Source: Alkalimonas sp. (GTDB taxonomy: Bacteria > Pseudomonadota > Gammaproteobacteria > Enterobacterales > Alteromonadaceae). Taken from it: a stretch of DNA of 16,145 bases. This document shows, one piece after another, positions 16,055 through 16,145 of this stretch. Under the pieces are notes generated by a model. That model searched no databases and was not told where the DNA came from. It worked only from the letters and a program-made list of their open reading frames with translations. Each line of letters starts with the position of its first letter. Within the stretch, counting starts at the first letter, position 1. The stretch is taken from positions 1-16,145 of the forward strand of contig SKGJ01000191.1 in NCBI GenBank assembly GCA_007117525.1. Reading direction: 5' to 3'. The position numbers and the translations under genes are program-made.

Positions 16055-16145
16055 TTAGTCGATGATTTTTGATACCACGCCCGCACCTACTGTACGGCCG
16101 CCTTCACGGATTGCAAAGCGCAGACCTTCGTCCATCGCGATTGGA
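16055..16145 (-). CDS. tuf: Elongation factor Tu, C-terminal 29 codons (partial)
   Basis: EF-Tu delivers aminoacyl-tRNA to the ribosome. Only the 3' end is inside the window. It translates to PIAMDEGLRFAIREGG followed by RTVGAGVVSKIID and TAA, the conserved end of domain III including the RTVGAGVV motif. In gammaproteobacteria a tuf gene commonly ends the str operon (rpsL-rpsG-fusA-tuf) upstream of the S10 operon, so this is probably that copy. Confidence 0.97.
   Translation of the reverse strand, partial: PIAMDEGLRFAIREGGRTVGAGVVSKIID

Overview
The window is a bacterial ribosomal-protein superlocus, and every gene I can support lies on the minus strand. Reading in the direction of transcription (right to left), it holds: the last 29 codons of a tuf gene (EF-Tu) with its terminator; a stand-alone acyl-CoA dehydrogenase gene; the S10 operon (rpsJ-rplC-rplD-rplW-rplB-rpsS-rplV-rpsC-rplP-rpmC-rpsQ); the spc operon (rplN-rplX-rplE-rpsN-rpsH-rplF-rplR-rpsE-rpmD-rplO-secY-rpmJ); the alpha operon (rpsM-rpsK-rpsD-rpoA-rplQ); a strong terminator; and the promoter, boxB and boxA of a ribosomal RNA operon whose 16S gene begins beyond the left edge.

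The organism is almost certainly a gammaproteobacterium. Gene order matches the E. coli S10-spc-alpha layout. Most proteins are within a few residues of the E. coli lengths (RpoA 329 aa, S4 206 aa, S14 101 aa zinc-free form). The alpha-operon leader is recognisably the S4-binding pseudoknot type, and the rrn P1-type promoter and boxA are enterobacterial in style. The acyl-CoA dehydrogenase, and a palindrome in front of it that fits the PsrA fatty-acid regulator motif, point away from the Enterobacterales and towards an Alteromonadales-, Aeromonadales- or Rheinheimera-like lineage. I cannot name a genus from the sequence alone.

Region by region: 1-175 rrn leader and promoter; 314-345 alpha-operon terminator; 359-3225 alpha operon; 3223-3350 alpha leader with a separate strong hairpin; 3351-8860 spc operon; 8861-9014 spc leader, spc promoter and S10 terminator; 9030-14002 S10 operon; 14003-14191 S10 leader with three hairpins and its promoter; 14206-15915 acyl-CoA dehydrogenase; 15968-16004 operator-like palindromes; 16010-16145 tuf terminator and tuf 3' end.

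The genes supply large- and small-subunit proteins, the SecY translocon pore and the RNA polymerase alpha subunit. Several products also feed back on the locus or on rrn transcription: S10 (NusE) acts at rrn boxA, L4 and S4 are autogenous regulators, and the alpha C-terminal domain binds UP elements. The rrn P1-type and S10 promoters share the same -10 plus GC-rich discriminator (TATAATGCGC), which suggests joint growth-rate and stringent control. The core is ordinary and highly conserved. The parts most worth a second look are the metabolic gene wedged between tuf and rpsJ with its palindromic operator, the rrn operon placed directly behind the alpha operon with a cluster of GATC sites on its promoter, and the leader RNA hairpins.
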